NCBI GenBank assembly: GCA_963701245.1
Contig: OY969576.1
Span: forward strand, 372,001-436,000
DNA length: 64,000 nt
Direction of reading: 5' to 3'
DNA from: CAWCCP01 sp963701245
GTDB taxonomy: Bacteria; Patescibacteriota; Saccharimonadia; Saccharimonadales; UBA4665
Shown here piece after piece: positions 17,501 through 26,794 of the stretch. The notes under the pieces are model-generated. The model did no database searches. It was not told the DNA's origin and worked only from the letters and a program-made list of their open reading frames with translations. A program made the position numbers and the translations under genes. Within the stretch, counting starts at the first letter, position 1; the number at the start of each line of letters is the position of its first letter.

Positions 17501-18294
17501 TTTGTCAGCGTAAGAGCATGGGCCAAATCAAACAAATTATCTCCAAATAGTCCCCTATTCGCAGTGGCGCTGATGGCATTTGTAGCTCCTCTGACTGTTG
17601 CGAGAATCCAATAAAGATTGAGTAGCACGACAGCAGGAATAACGAAGATCGATGCTTTAAGAAGCTGATAAATACTACTCAATTTAAAACACAATATATA
17701 GGCGAATAATATTATGGTTACGATATACATAATTCTTACTTCATATGTAATACCCAAGCTATACAGCAATAAAAAAATTATCCAGTTTACAAGTTTCCAG
17801 TCATTTGTTGCTCTAATGAAGTAATAAAATATTAATGGTGCTAAAGCATAAACCATCTGGATCGGTGGATCATTGGCTATACCATAGGTTGTAGTTCCGT
17901 AAAATATAGCTCCAGCAAATGCGGCATTTTTATCTTTAAAAATTGACTTAAATAACGTATATGGGGCGACAAAATTTAGGATAGCGATAGGGGCAAAGAA
18001 TGTTATTTTTGTTGCAATATCATAGCTCAGTCCTAGATGTCCTAGTAAGCTCCATACTGACATAAACGCATAGAAAGGTAGCTGAATATTAACTGCCCCA
18101 AAATTGTTGTAGGACATCCAAGTACCTGCAGTTTTAAATAACTCATTAAGTGCGTTCTGTTGATAGTGGCCCCAATCAGAGTTGGTGATTATTGAATTTG
18201 GCGTGAACCATACAATGTGCGTAATAATACTGAGAAAAACTAATAAAAAGATGTAGTACCGGTCTCTACTAAATCTAGAGCATTTAATAGTCAT
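14557..18294 (-). CDS. Giant GT-C-like membrane protein with two carbohydrate-binding-like repeats
   Basis: 1245 aa. About a dozen membrane helices fill the first ~420 residues, with a charged first loop (NSDWGHYQQNA), as in GT-C glycosyltransferases. A long extracytoplasmic region follows, holding two homologous ~150-residue repeats (about residues 737-890 and 925-1080), each starting LI-x-(D/N)-(G/A)-x-F-x-x-GLW and containing a conserved A-C-T and a Y-x-(F/L)-x-(F/Y) strand pattern, like CBM_4_9/CBM6-type sandwiches. One helix (GLIISGATLVGCLSYLCYYF) near 1215 anchors the C-terminus. The architecture recalls AftD-type arabinofuranosyltransferases. It is 3 nt from the upstream GT2 gene, so co-transcribed with the glycan operon. 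Confidence 0.7.
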   Translation of the reverse strand: MTIKCSRFSRDRYYIFLLVFLSIITHIVWFTPNSIITNSDWGHYQQNALNELFKTAGTWMSYNNFGAVNIQLPFYAFMSVWSLLGHLGLSYDIATKITFFAPIAILNFVAPYTLFKSIFKDKNAAFAGAIFYGTTTYGIANDPPIQMVYALAPLIFYYFIRATNDWKLVNWIIFLLLYSLGITYEVRIMYIVTIILFAYILCFKLSSIYQLLKASIFVIPAVVLLNLYWILATVRGATNAISATANRGLFGDNLFDLAHALTLTNWYWTGNTPNDSFIKQSIPLILWPIPVFILFSLTQIRKNTFKNWTLFFLLVGLLGVFLTKQVDEPFGFVYAWLYGNFPGFNLFREASKFFVLSSFGYAGLLTGGIIMLKKFRVGFVYPLVVITVVCIALTNAIPLVTGKFGGLFVSRHVPTSYNTVNDYLKRQVGFGRTYSLPASSRWLYYSQEQPTVSAVTVAQNDFQSYSTVDNALNPQEQVIEQSITEPLLKQYSQQLFNLASIRYIIVPLRDTANDDDFFQFYGNDRNFYIDVLNGIPWLKRLNVGTNQIAVYENKTYSSYFTASTELNQVSNFTNADNDYSFQSDALQDNSFDFTASNNLPMGSKTTMPTRKIEDINDFISPKSISANKISIKQALSDNRNNILYANTNQQEYSYQIINNNLDFLSETENLLSVDGNNIGNSAPDHLLYSAPIENGIQYQFSEGNLLNTVNDNWRLSAVSIGNVNTPLVLYKDLSSTNLINDGSFASGLWQSKVQDCNDYGDAASISMGLSVDPATKNGEVLEFRAGNHTACTSSNTINVVPGQKYSISYNYYLQNTQRAGYRLNFSNANHSIIQNYQVSQDQKWYTLNNIFTVPTNVHTVTLQLLGLPNENGQQYGKTYYTNVAIKPLSYVDTISDSPKITYTKINLSGDSFNAVVSGANYHFNNLIPNATFNDGLWQKKVGDCDAYDNHPVLNMFLNKRYTSTGSVSLELDATRHNACTGPPNINVQAGKTYMLSFDYQSPTESSASYYISFNNPNGTVISQTLSLNNTNWHTFIREFTAPVGSSYMSLSVYSFGDPYGRKKEINRYDNFDMIEMPPLANRYYIVSTATNKLNQPKNIRFTSNSPTKKLVTITGATTPFYLNMSEAYDTHWQLEINNSKVHGIDSWLPTAKPDVVSASDHYDLDDFANGWYVDINQLCKKENLCTKNPDGSYNLSLIVEFTPQRYFYVGLIISGATLVGCLSYLCYYFAKHRRPSKGKIYVAQK

Positions 18295-18297
18295 TTT

Positions 18298-19305
18298 TTA
18301 ATTTCGGACCGGGAACGTACTATTAATAATAAAGAATAGAATAATCTTTCTAAAATATGAGCTCTCTATTGAAAATAAAACATAGAGGGATTGAGTTAAT
18401 GCCCTAACTCTGCGTCGAATGCCGATGGAAGTTAAAAGAGAATAAACTATTTCATATTGTTTTTTTCTCTGCTCGATCAAAAGACCAAAATCTTTTCCAT
18501 TATTTAATTTGGATAGCCGATCAAGCATTTTTATATTTTGTTTTGTTTCGGTAATGTAGCTTTTATTAAATGAACGAGAAAATAAATGCTTAAAGTAATA
18601 TCTCGATGTTCGAGCTGTTGCTCCCTGTAAGTTGCCTTGATGCTGACGATATAGTATTAAACTTGTGTCTAGGCCTGCTATTCGGCCAGATAGTGATGCA
18701 ACTAGGGCAATCCAATAATCCTGAACCATTTTTGTTGGATATGGAACAATTCGATCAACAAGGTTTTTCTTGAAAAGAATAGTTGCTCCGCTTATGTAGT
18801 TTTTTTCGATTAGTGTACTAAATTTTGGTTCGAGTAATTGCTCTCTTTTGATAGTATCGCGCTGCAATTTTGACCAAATTGTCTGATTGAATGGTACGAG
18901 ATTTTCGTTGACTAATTCCGCATCATGGTGGACTAAAACAAATGGATTATTTTCCAAAAAATCAGTTTGGATTTTTAATTTTTTTGGCAACCATATATCA
19001 TCCGAGTCACATACTGCAATATATTTCTCATCGTTGATCATCTTAAGTCCTCGCTCAAAGTTTAGGCCGGAACCCACATTTTCTTTGTTGGTTTTTAGGC
19101 TAATGTCCGTTTTTCGGCTCATCATAACTTGGTTGATTAATTCGACAGTATTATCTGTCGAAGCATCATCGGTAATATATAGATGCCAATTTTTGTACGT
19201 TTGCAAAAATATGCTCTCAAGTTGCTCCAATACATAACGGGAACTATTGTATGTTGTCATAATAATCGCAACTTTTGGGTTTTGCTTCATAGAATCAATA
19301 GGCAA
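18298..19305 (-). CDS. GT2 family glycosyltransferase
   Basis: Family 2 transferase, ~330 aa. VAIIMTTYNSSRYVLEQLES and DDAST at the N-terminus, CDSDDIWLPKK as the metal-binding DxD region (~98-108), a two-residue acceptor-base region around MVQDYWIAL, and a basic C-terminus, as in rhamnosyltransferase-like enzymes for O-antigen or cell-wall glycans. The frame allows ATG at 19305, which overlaps the upstream gene by 11 nt; the internal ATG at 19290 would start directly at MKQNPKVAI. Confidence 0.85.
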   Translation of the reverse strand: MPIDSMKQNPKVAIIMTTYNSSRYVLEQLESIFLQTYKNWHLYITDDASTDNTVELINQVMMSRKTDISLKTNKENVGSGLNFERGLKMINDEKYIAVCDSDDIWLPKKLKIQTDFLENNPFVLVHHDAELVNENLVPFNQTIWSKLQRDTIKREQLLEPKFSTLIEKNYISGATILFKKNLVDRIVPYPTKMVQDYWIALVASLSGRIAGLDTSLILYRQHQGNLQGATARTSRYYFKHLFSRSFNKSYITETKQNIKMLDRLSKLNNGKDFGLLIEQRKKQYEIVYSLLTSIGIRRRVRALTQSLYVLFSIESSYFRKIILFFIINSTFPVRN

Positions 19306-20293
19306 AAAGATTGCGCTTTCGTTTTATGTATGATCTTAAATGATGGATTTTGGCAGTTCCTATATACATGATCTTAAGTATCTGAAAATCGCCGATTTGT
19401 CTTATATGTTGTATATACTTTCGATTTACTAAAATTTCTTGTCGATCATTAAACGTCTTGTTCCATCCTTCAATATACGTTTTTGCAAATTTTGGTTTGA
19501 GAATGATACAAAAAAATATTATCTCGAAAAAACCAATTAAAAAATAAATAGGCAGCACAATCATTAAACTCACGGACTTATAGTTTTTAAGAAGCATCCT
19601 CAATGTATTCTCATTTCGCCAACGAAAAACTTTGTCGTTCATGCCTTTGGCACTGCTGCCTCCACCAACGTGGTAAACGTAGATATTCTCAGCGTAGTCG
19701 AAAGCACACCTCAGTAAAAGTAGGCGCCAGAACCAATCAACCTCTTCACAATACATGAAAAAGCTACTGTCCAAACCCCCTGTCTCTTCATAAATTTCTT
19801 TTGAAAATAGTAAACAAACCCCAGATAGATAAAACGATTTTGCTCGATTCACTGATTTGGTTATAAAAATGGGGTGTCCGAAAGAGTCTATTCTCGTTAT
19901 GTACGGTACTCGATGCTGCTTTGTGTAATAATCCGCTTCTTGAGGCGCAATAACATCCAATTTTTTTTGGATTTTTTCATCTACTAATTTCTGAAGAAAT
20001 CCTTTTTCTAGCCAGGTATCAGTATTCAGGAGCATGATTAATTTCCCTTTTGCATGACTGATTCCGAGGTTATTACCACCAGCAAATCCAGCATTTCTGT
20101 CGTTTTGAATAATACGTACGTTAGGGTAGTTAGCTTTTACGTATTCGACACTTTTGTCTGACGATAAATTGTCAACGAATATAACTTCGTAGTTCTTATA
20201 TGTTTGATTACAGACGGAATCGAGTAGCTTTTTTAACCACTTCAAGCCATTCCAATTGACAATAATAATAGATACAGTAGAGGTGCTTGTCAT
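19295..20293 (-). CDS. GT2 family glycosyltransferase (rhamnosyltransferase-like)
   Basis: 332 aa. VSIIIVNWNGLKWLKKLLDS, FVDNLSSD, LNTDTWLEKGF (DxD) and GGLDSSFFMYCEEVDWFWR form the WbbL/rhamnosyltransferase motif set, followed by a C-terminal membrane-associated helix (LMIVLPIYFLIGFFEIIFFC). Transfers a sugar from a nucleotide donor onto a lipid-linked glycan at the inner face of the membrane. Overlaps its neighbours on both sides. Confidence 0.85.
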   Translation of the reverse strand: MTSTSTVSIIIVNWNGLKWLKKLLDSVCNQTYKNYEVIFVDNLSSDKSVEYVKANYPNVRIIQNDRNAGFAGGNNLGISHAKGKLIMLLNTDTWLEKGFLQKLVDEKIQKKLDVIAPQEADYYTKQHRVPYITRIDSFGHPIFITKSVNRAKSFYLSGVCLLFSKEIYEETGGLDSSFFMYCEEVDWFWRLLLLRCAFDYAENIYVYHVGGGSSAKGMNDKVFRWRNENTLRMLLKNYKSVSLMIVLPIYFLIGFFEIIFFCIILKPKFAKTYIEGWNKTFNDRQEILVNRKYIQHIRQIGDFQILKIMYIGTAKIHHLRSYIKRKRNLFAY

Positions 20294-21357
20294 ACGTTTA
20301 AGCTTTCCAGTAAGCTGTTTACTCTATGAGTGGCATAAAAGGCTTGAGACTTTTTATTGTAATTCTCGGTGTTAAAATTTAAGACTTGCTGGTAGATACT
20401 TTGCGCATCCATCTCGTTATATACCACACCGAGTGAGCGTCCCCTCACTGTTTTAGATATTTCTGGCACATCCGACATTATCACTGGAACACCACAGGCA
20501 ATATATTCAGACACTTTTAATGGTGAAGCATAGTAGGTCCAATCTGAATTATTCGTATATGGCGCGAGGCCAAAACCCTCGAAATTTTGTAAATAATCAA
20601 GAACAAAACTTATTTTTTTATTGTAATGTGTTTCTAATTCAAACTTCTGGTTTTTTGCTAGAGCGATAGTTTTGTTCCACTCATTACCACTTCCAATGAT
20701 CACGAGTTTTTTGATGTAAGGGCTTAATATCTGAATTAAATCGTATAGACCATGTTCGTTACTTACGTCACCAACGTAGATAAATTTATCTTTTGATATT
20801 TTCTTTGCGATGAACTTATCGATAGGGTAACTAACCCCATTTGGAATAACTATGCTTTTTCTCGAGTTAAGCCCTAAACTTATTCTCTTTTTCTCAGCTC
20901 GTTTAGTATTTGAAACAACAATGTCCGCATGTTTAATGGCAATTCGCTCTGTGTGCTCATAGAGTTTATTCAGCAGTTGATTTTTAAATCTGTTTTCGGA
21001 GTAGTCTCTCGGGTAATATATAATTTTATCGATCTTTTCTCCCATGACTTTACGACAAATAATTGCCGGTATGGTGTCTAGATTTGTGGTTGACACTACT
21101 ATTGTCAAATGGTGTCCACGTGTATACCTTATTGATAAATAAATATCGCCCAGGTAGTTAAATACTCTCCTATTTTTTCTCGGTATTGTACGTATATTTC
21201 CATGAAAGTCACTGCATTCTGTGTTGAACGCAATGTAGTCATCAAGTGGATGTAGAATATAGCCGACATTATAATTGTGTAACTTAAGAAAATTGGAAAT
21301 AATTTCCAGCTGGCTGAGGCGTCCATTATGATGACCAATGAGCAGTGCATTATGCAT
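20290..21357 (-). CDS. GT4 family glycosyltransferase
   Basis: 355 aa, GT-B fold. The C-terminal donor-binding region has KVSEYIACGVPVIMSDVPEI, the E-x7-E-like motif of GT4 enzymes, and FIYVGDVSNEHGLYDLI marks the second Rossmann domain. Overlaps both neighbours (ATGA at the 3' side), indicating tight translational coupling. Donor and acceptor cannot be read. Confidence 0.85.
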   Translation of the reverse strand: MHNALLIGHHNGRLSQLEIISNFLKLHNYNVGYILHPLDDYIAFNTECSDFHGNIRTIPRKNRRVFNYLGDIYLSIRYTRGHHLTIVVSTTNLDTIPAIICRKVMGEKIDKIIYYPRDYSENRFKNQLLNKLYEHTERIAIKHADIVVSNTKRAEKKRISLGLNSRKSIVIPNGVSYPIDKFIAKKISKDKFIYVGDVSNEHGLYDLIQILSPYIKKLVIIGSGNEWNKTIALAKNQKFELETHYNKKISFVLDYLQNFEGFGLAPYTNNSDWTYYASPLKVSEYIACGVPVIMSDVPEISKTVRGRSLGVVYNEMDAQSIYQQVLNFNTENYNKKSQAFYATHRVNSLLESLNV

Positions 21358-22185
21358 TATTTTTTGCCCCTTTGGACAGAATACCTACGCTTCCTGCTCC
21401 ATACTCACAGGTCTTCATAAATAACATTCCCGTGCCGTATATTGGATTTGAAAATAACCTCTTTGGATGTGAGAAAAATAGTTTATACCTCTCAATAGGT
21501 CCGACTTCTGTTGCTAGTTTTGAATCAATCCTATTCTTTTCAAGTATGCTTTTGCTTGTTTGGCATAATAATATTTTTTTTGGAGTGTCCTCCCCAGCTT
21601 AAGCTTTCCTTCGTTGTGTAAGATTCGCTCTTTTATTCTCGAGATCTTTGCACTCTCTTTTAACCTAATTGCAAGATCCCAGTCTTCACCAGCGATAAGG
21701 CTCTCGTCATAACCCGTGATACTTGTAAATAGCTTCTTTTCTATGAACCTGGGGGCTTCGATTGCGTCATTGCCAAGATAGAATGAGCGCTCTAGACGTT
21801 TACATTGTGCCCAAAATCCGTCACCAAACGATTCTTCGGGTATAATAATTGCACCTATTTTTTTTTGTTTTTGAATAGTACTCAAACACGATCTGATCAC
21901 CCCCTTTGTGACCTCCATATCCGAATCAATAAAAATTAAATAAAGACCACGTGATATTAAAGCTCCATAATTTCGTTGGGCACTTCTCTCGGGTCCTTTT
22001 TTGAATACCTTATCTGTATATTTTTTTGCAATACTTATTGTATTATCGGTCGAATGATTGTCGACCACTATAAGTTCAATGTTTTTATACGTTTGCTCTT
22101 TAATAGATTTTAAGCACGCCTCAATAAATTCCTCACTATTTTTAGTAGGGACAATAACTGATACGAGAGGGTTATTGTCTTTCAT
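21350..22185 (-). CDS. GT2 family glycosyltransferase, frameshifted
   Basis: VSVIVPTKNSEEFIEACLKS, FIDSDMEVTKG (DxD) and AGEDWDLAIRLK identify a GT2 enzyme. As printed, the frame stops at 21514 (...KRIGLIQN). Restoring one base in the T4 run at 21537-21540 (A-run on the coding strand) continues it in frame as KNRIDSKLATEVGPIERYKL...FSHPKRLFSNPIYGTGMLF to a TAA at 21350-21352. That gives ~278 aa and an 8-nt overlap with the next gene, as elsewhere in this operon. Either a homopolymer sequencing error or a recent 1-nt deletion. Confidence 0.85.
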
Positions 22186-23291
22186 TCTATAGACCTCAGT
22201 GTTGTTTTGAAGGTTTTATATGAATTATCGAAGGTTAATTTCTTACTCCATTGCCAGGCGTTTTCTCTAAGAGTGACATACTTCTCTTTATTTGATAAAA
22301 GAGACTCTATTCCAAGGGCCAGTGATTTTACATTATTGGAAGTGAGAAGCCCTGTCTTATTTTGCCGAATACTATCGCGTAAGCCGTCAGCATCATATGC
22401 AATAGCCGGTGTCCCCATGCTGGCAGCTTCACTAATTACCAAACACCATCCTTCTTTCACGCTTGTTGAAATTAATGCGTGGCACTGTTGCATAAGCTTT
22501 AGCTTTTTAGAAAGTGAAACTTTGCCATGAACTTTTATATCTTTCGAATATTTGCTGTTGGCGATAGTCTGTAAAACTTTGGTGCCATACTTTGAGTTGG
22601 TATCACCTGCTATTTCAAGTTTTAAATCCGTCACGTTTTCTTTGGCTAACTCGAATGCTTTTATTTGATCAATTGTTTTCTTCATTGATCGCATGGCTCC
22701 GAAGGACAGAAGAGTAGGCTGTTTCGCTTTCGAATTCGTAGAGGGTAGTTTACTTAGGGATTTGTGTTCTAGCCCTTCTGAAATCATATGGATGTTTTCG
22801 GATTTAAAACCATATTTTTCAAGATCTTTTTTGGTACTTTCTGAAACGGTTATGACCTGCCTGTCGTTCAGTATTCTTAAATAAATCGGTTCGATTAGAT
22901 ATCCAACAATGCTCAGTGGAAAGAACATTTCATAAAACCAAATCTGTCGACAGAGTTGATGTACAAACATAACATTCTTTTCTTTAACATAGAATTTGGC
23001 GAAGAATGGTATCGTGTTCATTTCGTCTATTACAATATCTGCCCAGCCGATTAGGTGCTCTTTGTAGTATTTATAAACTTGCCAGTATACGCTGAAGCGA
23101 TTTCCTAGTCGGATAATTTCGTAGCCATCTTTATGTTTGATTTTCTGTTTAGTTCCTGCATAACCGCCTACCAAAAAGATAACCTTGTTGCCATCTTTGA
23201 CGAGACGTTTGGCGAGCTCTTCATTGACTAGCTCTGCACCACCGGCTAAGGGGTGGGTTCTGTCTTTCCATGTGAGCCAAAGTATATTCAT
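22182..23291 (-). CDS. GT4 family glycosyltransferase
   Basis: 369 aa. N-terminal MNILWLTWKDRTHPLAGGAE has the Gly-rich loop of GT4 acceptor domains; the C-terminal LISTSVKEGWCLVISEAASM plus GTPAIAYDADGLRDSI holds the E-x7-E donor motif. It overlaps the flanking genes by 4 nt each (ATGA). Probably mannosyl- or glucosyl-transferring, but specificity is not readable. Confidence 0.88.
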   Translation of the reverse strand: MNILWLTWKDRTHPLAGGAELVNEELAKRLVKDGNKVIFLVGGYAGTKQKIKHKDGYEIIRLGNRFSVYWQVYKYYKEHLIGWADIVIDEMNTIPFFAKFYVKEKNVMFVHQLCRQIWFYEMFFPLSIVGYLIEPIYLRILNDRQVITVSESTKKDLEKYGFKSENIHMISEGLEHKSLSKLPSTNSKAKQPTLLSFGAMRSMKKTIDQIKAFELAKENVTDLKLEIAGDTNSKYGTKVLQTIANSKYSKDIKVHGKVSLSKKLKLMQQCHALISTSVKEGWCLVISEAASMGTPAIAYDADGLRDSIRQNKTGLLTSNNVKSLALGIESLLSNKEKYVTLRENAWQWSKKLTFDNSYKTFKTTLRSIE

Positions 23292-24243
23292 GTTTGCTCC
23301 GCATGTCGTTTTACTACATATAATGGTCTATTGACTACCTCCCCATAAATATTGGCGATATACATCGCCATTAACCCCATGCAAATAAGTACTACCCCGA
23401 CCAAAAATAAGAGCATGACAGCCAGAATAGCGGTGCCGGAAATATGAAGTTTAAGCGGATCATTGAGCAAGAACCGTTCTATTACTATAAAGACACCCAT
23501 GGGGACTGAAATAAAAACAATTAATACGCCAAGATAACCTGCCAGATATAGGGGAGCAAAACTCATTGAAATAGTACTATTGAGTGCGAGACCCATAAGT
23601 TTGACCATTGAGTAGGAAGCCTTACCGCGATGTCGTTTTTCGGCCTTGAAATCTACTGTCGTATGCGAGAATCCGAGCCAATCAATAAGTCCACGCGTAA
23701 TCCTATTTCTTTCAGTAAATCGGTTAAATTCGTCGATCACTTTTCTATCTAAAAGTCTAAAATCTGTTGCATTTGGAATGAGGTCGACACTCGAAACAGA
23801 GCTCATTATTTTATAAAACACGTGTGATGTTACTCGTTTCGTGCGACTTGTATATTCGCCATTGGATCGTCTGCCGATAACGACATCAAATCCCTCTTGC
23901 CACTTTTCAATGAGCTCAGGTATTTTTCTGGGGGATGTTGCAGATCGGCATCGATCATTATGGCGGCAGATCCTTTGGCATTGTTTAGTCCGGCGGTAGT
24001 GGCAATTTCTTTACCAAAATTCCGACTTAGTTCAATAAGCCTGACTTGTTTATCTTTTTTAGATAAATGGTTGATACATTTCACTGAATCATCATTACTG
24101 CCATCGTCGACATAAATAAATTCATAAGAATAGCCAATCAGGTTTTTAAAGACTGATTTCATTCGCTCGTAGAGAGGAGTTACATTGCCCTCTTCATTTT
24201 TCATGGGTATAATCACGGAAATTAATGTATCGGAGTCACTCAT
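23288..24243 (-). CDS. DPM/ArnC-like GT2 glycosyltransferase with C-terminal membrane helices, frameshifted
   Basis: Polyprenyl-phosphate sugar transferase type: ISVIIPMKNEEGNVTPLYER, YVDDGSNDDS, MIDADLQHPPE at the N-terminus; TDFRLLDRKVIDEF, NRITRGLIDWLGF and two membrane helices at the C-terminus (residues ~230-300). The frame breaks at the T5 run 23923-23927 (A5 on the coding strand); one more base restores PEKIPELIEKWQEGFDVVIG and a ~318-aa enzyme, the usual family length. Without the fix it reads as two pieces, 23830-24243 and 23288-23821. Such enzymes load a sugar onto undecaprenyl phosphate for use outside the membrane, fitting the GT-C-like proteins downstream. Confidence 0.88.
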
Positions 24244-25520
24244 GCAACCTCCTTTTGGAACTGATGGAATATAGAAAGCACAATCATGAGCAGCAGTAAA
24301 ATGATTGAGCCCTGCACTAAATCACGCACCACCATCGACATCGTGGTATGGTAATTTTTTAAGAGCCACAATGTGATAACCAAACCTGCTGCTACGACTG
24401 GTGCAACTAGAAAATTACGTAGTCCTATATGAAAATAGATCAATAAATTGGCAAGAGAGTAAAGAAATAGAGCGAAGCTAAGACCTTTTAAGTACACGGC
24501 ATATGAAATAAATTTGTGCCCTAGTAGCAGGGTCACAACTGCGTCAGGTGCAAGTATGAACGTAAGAGTCACTAGTCCACCAACGAGTAGAACTAGACCC
24601 AAAGAGTGCTGTAGAAGTTTATAATTTACCTTTCGATTCTGAGTTGGTTTAATTGACGGCAACATGACTCCGGCAAATGGTCCGGTAACATAGAAAACTA
24701 TGTTGGCGATGATTGATATACCGGTATAGAATCCTGCCTCCCTGGGTGGAAAGTAGTGTTTCACGACGAGAATATCGAAACTAAGAAGGAGATTTGTTGT
24801 GAATGCAGTTATTAGTACCATCCCCGCAAACGGCAGTTCCGGTTTGATAAGCCCGATCTCTAGTTTCCGGAAGTGAAGATTAGCAGCTATAAAGTGCCGA
24901 ATTCCCTTGCCCATCTTAAGTGCGTAAATAAGAGCCAGTAATTGAGCACAAACAAGTCCGCCAACTGCACCAAAGGCTTTAAGCCCGACGAGAACGAACA
25001 GTACAGCGAAAAGAATTTTTGCGGTTGCTCCAATCATATTTCCAATTGATAAGGTCCAAAATTTCTTGTGTCCCTGCAAATACGAGTTTGCAAATGCCAG
25101 GGGTACGCTTACAAGCAGTGCTAACGATAACGCAAAAAATGGAGAAATTGAGGTGAAGTGAAAAAAGTTTTTAAGTTGCTGGACAAATATTATTGTCAAA
25201 AGTAGCAGCACTACTGAGAAAATTAGCGCGATACGTGATAGCTCATTGGTAATCTGAGTTCGGTCAGATTCATTTTTGTATTTGGTGATAATTCCAATAC
25301 CTACCAGTCCCAGTACTTGGAAGAAAATTGCGGCTTGGGTAAAAATGGAAATAATTGTTTGAGTTTCGCCGAAATACGTCGGCCGCATGAGACGACCTAA
25401 GATCGGATAGTAGAGATAATTAATAAAAGCGACACCGAGACTAGCCATCCAAAAGACGGCATTGTTCTTCATGAAGGCGCTATTACGAAAACTTAGAACT
25501 AAGCCCGTGACGTACTCCAA
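24240..25520 (-). CDS. Polysaccharide flippase (Wzx/MOP-like)
   Basis: 426 aa with about 12 hydrophobic helices, of the polysaccharide biosynthesis/MATE-like exporter superfamily: GVAFINYLYYPILGRLMRPTYFGE at the start and LPFAGMVLITAFTTNLLLSFD mid-protein match Wzx/PST patterns. It would move lipid-linked glycan across the membrane. The start is a TTG at 25520 with AAGGAGG 7 nt upstream; an ATG 16 codons in is the alternative. First gene of the operon that runs to about 14557. Confidence 0.85.
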   Translation of the reverse strand: MEYVTGLVLSFRNSAFMKNNAVFWMASLGVAFINYLYYPILGRLMRPTYFGETQTIISIFTQAAIFFQVLGLVGIGIITKYKNESDRTQITNELSRIALIFSVVLLLLTIIFVQQLKNFFHFTSISPFFALSLALLVSVPLAFANSYLQGHKKFWTLSIGNMIGATAKILFAVLFVLVGLKAFGAVGGLVCAQLLALIYALKMGKGIRHFIAANLHFRKLEIGLIKPELPFAGMVLITAFTTNLLLSFDILVVKHYFPPREAGFYTGISIIANIVFYVTGPFAGVMLPSIKPTQNRKVNYKLLQHSLGLVLLVGGLVTLTFILAPDAVVTLLLGHKFISYAVYLKGLSFALFLYSLANLLIYFHIGLRNFLVAPVVAAGLVITLWLLKNYHTTMSMVVRDLVQGSIILLLLMIVLSIFHQFQKEVA

Positions 25521-25664
25521 GCCAGACCCTCCTTAGTGCTTATCTATTGTGGAGTAAACGTGAGCTCTTCGTCAAGATTAAACCTTACATTTGCAGATAA
25601 ATAAACTATGTTATTATCAAAGCAAAGCGGTTATGGTTAGTTTATTGAAACTTCCGGTTGTTCG

Positions 25665-26600
25665 CTAGTTCGGATTACCATAACCTGCTGGTGCTGAAAA
25701 ATAGGGGGTTGTAGGCCCAGCCACCGGAAGTGCTGTCGAAGCTTGTTCGAGTGCTAAAGGTGCAATTGTTATTAGTCGTGTTGACCCAGCTGTATTGTGT
25801 TCATCAGAAACGGCAGTTAGCGCGAGACGTTGACCATTTACCCGAGATACATCCGGATCGGCGACCAAATCGATCATTCCCGACTCCCTTAAGTTATCAC
25901 CGCGGGCCACGACTCGACTTACTAGTTGACCGTCTATTAGCTCTTCTAATAGTCCTAAGGTACCTATCATGTTGGCTAGTCTTTGGGCATTTGAACGATA
26001 ATCTTCTTCAGGTAGGACTCTAGATCGAGTCATACGTGCCCAATGCGGATAGGCCGCGATTATGTCTGGGTGCATGGGATTAATTCCGGAGGGATCGTCG
26101 TCATTGGCTCTCGAAGGTGTAAGCATTTCGCTCATCGTGAGCACATCTGGACTACCCGTCGATATTAGATAGCTATCCCGACGCACAGGAGCTAGACCAA
26201 GCTTATCGGCATCGCGAATTAGAGAAAGTGTGACCGCTTGGTTAATTATTTCTGGCTTGCCTCTGCCTTGTTGTCCTCTTCTCCCTCGCTGTATGTTTGT
26301 ACTTTCGTCGGCTACGGTGATCAGATGATGGCCGGTCTCAAAGGCAGTAGGACGCGTGACGGCATGCATAGATCGCGAACGCCCAATCACCCGAGTAGTT
26401 CTTGATCGTTTGCCTAAATGTCCTGGTTCAATTTCAATACTTTGTCTTACTGGTCTTACGTCGGCAGCACTTAGTATACGATCGGAAATTGTATGTATTA
26501 TTTTTGCACGAACAAGATCGACTACATATGGAGTCATATTCGCTTCATATGCTGCAAAGGGTCTAGTAATTTGTTCTGGCGTAGGTCGATTATCACTCAT
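25665..26600 (-). CDS. Unrecognised soluble protein (311 aa)
   Basis: No signal peptide, membrane helix or known domain is visible. Basic, Arg/Ser-rich middle section (RSRTTRVIGRSRSMHAVTRP, RGRRGQQGRGK) followed by a more regular alpha/beta-looking C-terminal half and a Pro/Gly tail (FSAPAGYGNPN). It stands alone between AT-rich gaps. It resembles the other orphan proteins here (26795, 30068, 46735, 47734, 55977, 62697) in coding strand, single-gene layout and composition, not in obvious sequence. Confidence 0.6.
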   Translation of the reverse strand: MSDNRPTPEQITRPFAAYEANMTPYVVDLVRAKIIHTISDRILSAADVRPVRQSIEIEPGHLGKRSRTTRVIGRSRSMHAVTRPTAFETGHHLITVADESTNIQRGRRGQQGRGKPEIINQAVTLSLIRDADKLGLAPVRRDSYLISTGSPDVLTMSEMLTPSRANDDDPSGINPMHPDIIAAYPHWARMTRSRVLPEEDYRSNAQRLANMIGTLGLLEELIDGQLVSRVVARGDNLRESGMIDLVADPDVSRVNGQRLALTAVSDEHNTAGSTRLITIAPLALEQASTALPVAGPTTPYFSAPAGYGNPN

Positions 26601-26794
26601 AACGCATATTCTAACATACTTTTTAAATAAAGTCTAGTATTTTTTGTAAGTTATTTTATAGTTTGTTTTTATGACATTTCATTTGGTGTTGATTCATAGA
26701 AACTTAAGACTTTATCAATTAGCAATAATGAAATTGATAATGTGCAAATTTATAGGAGAAGCTTGCCTTTCATTCTTCAAATAAGAATCGATTA

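Noticed and set aside
21345..21602. 85-aa plus-strand frame between two glycosyltransferase genes
   Set aside because: It lies opposite the reconstructed C-terminus of the frameshifted GT2 gene, which has clear coding sense.
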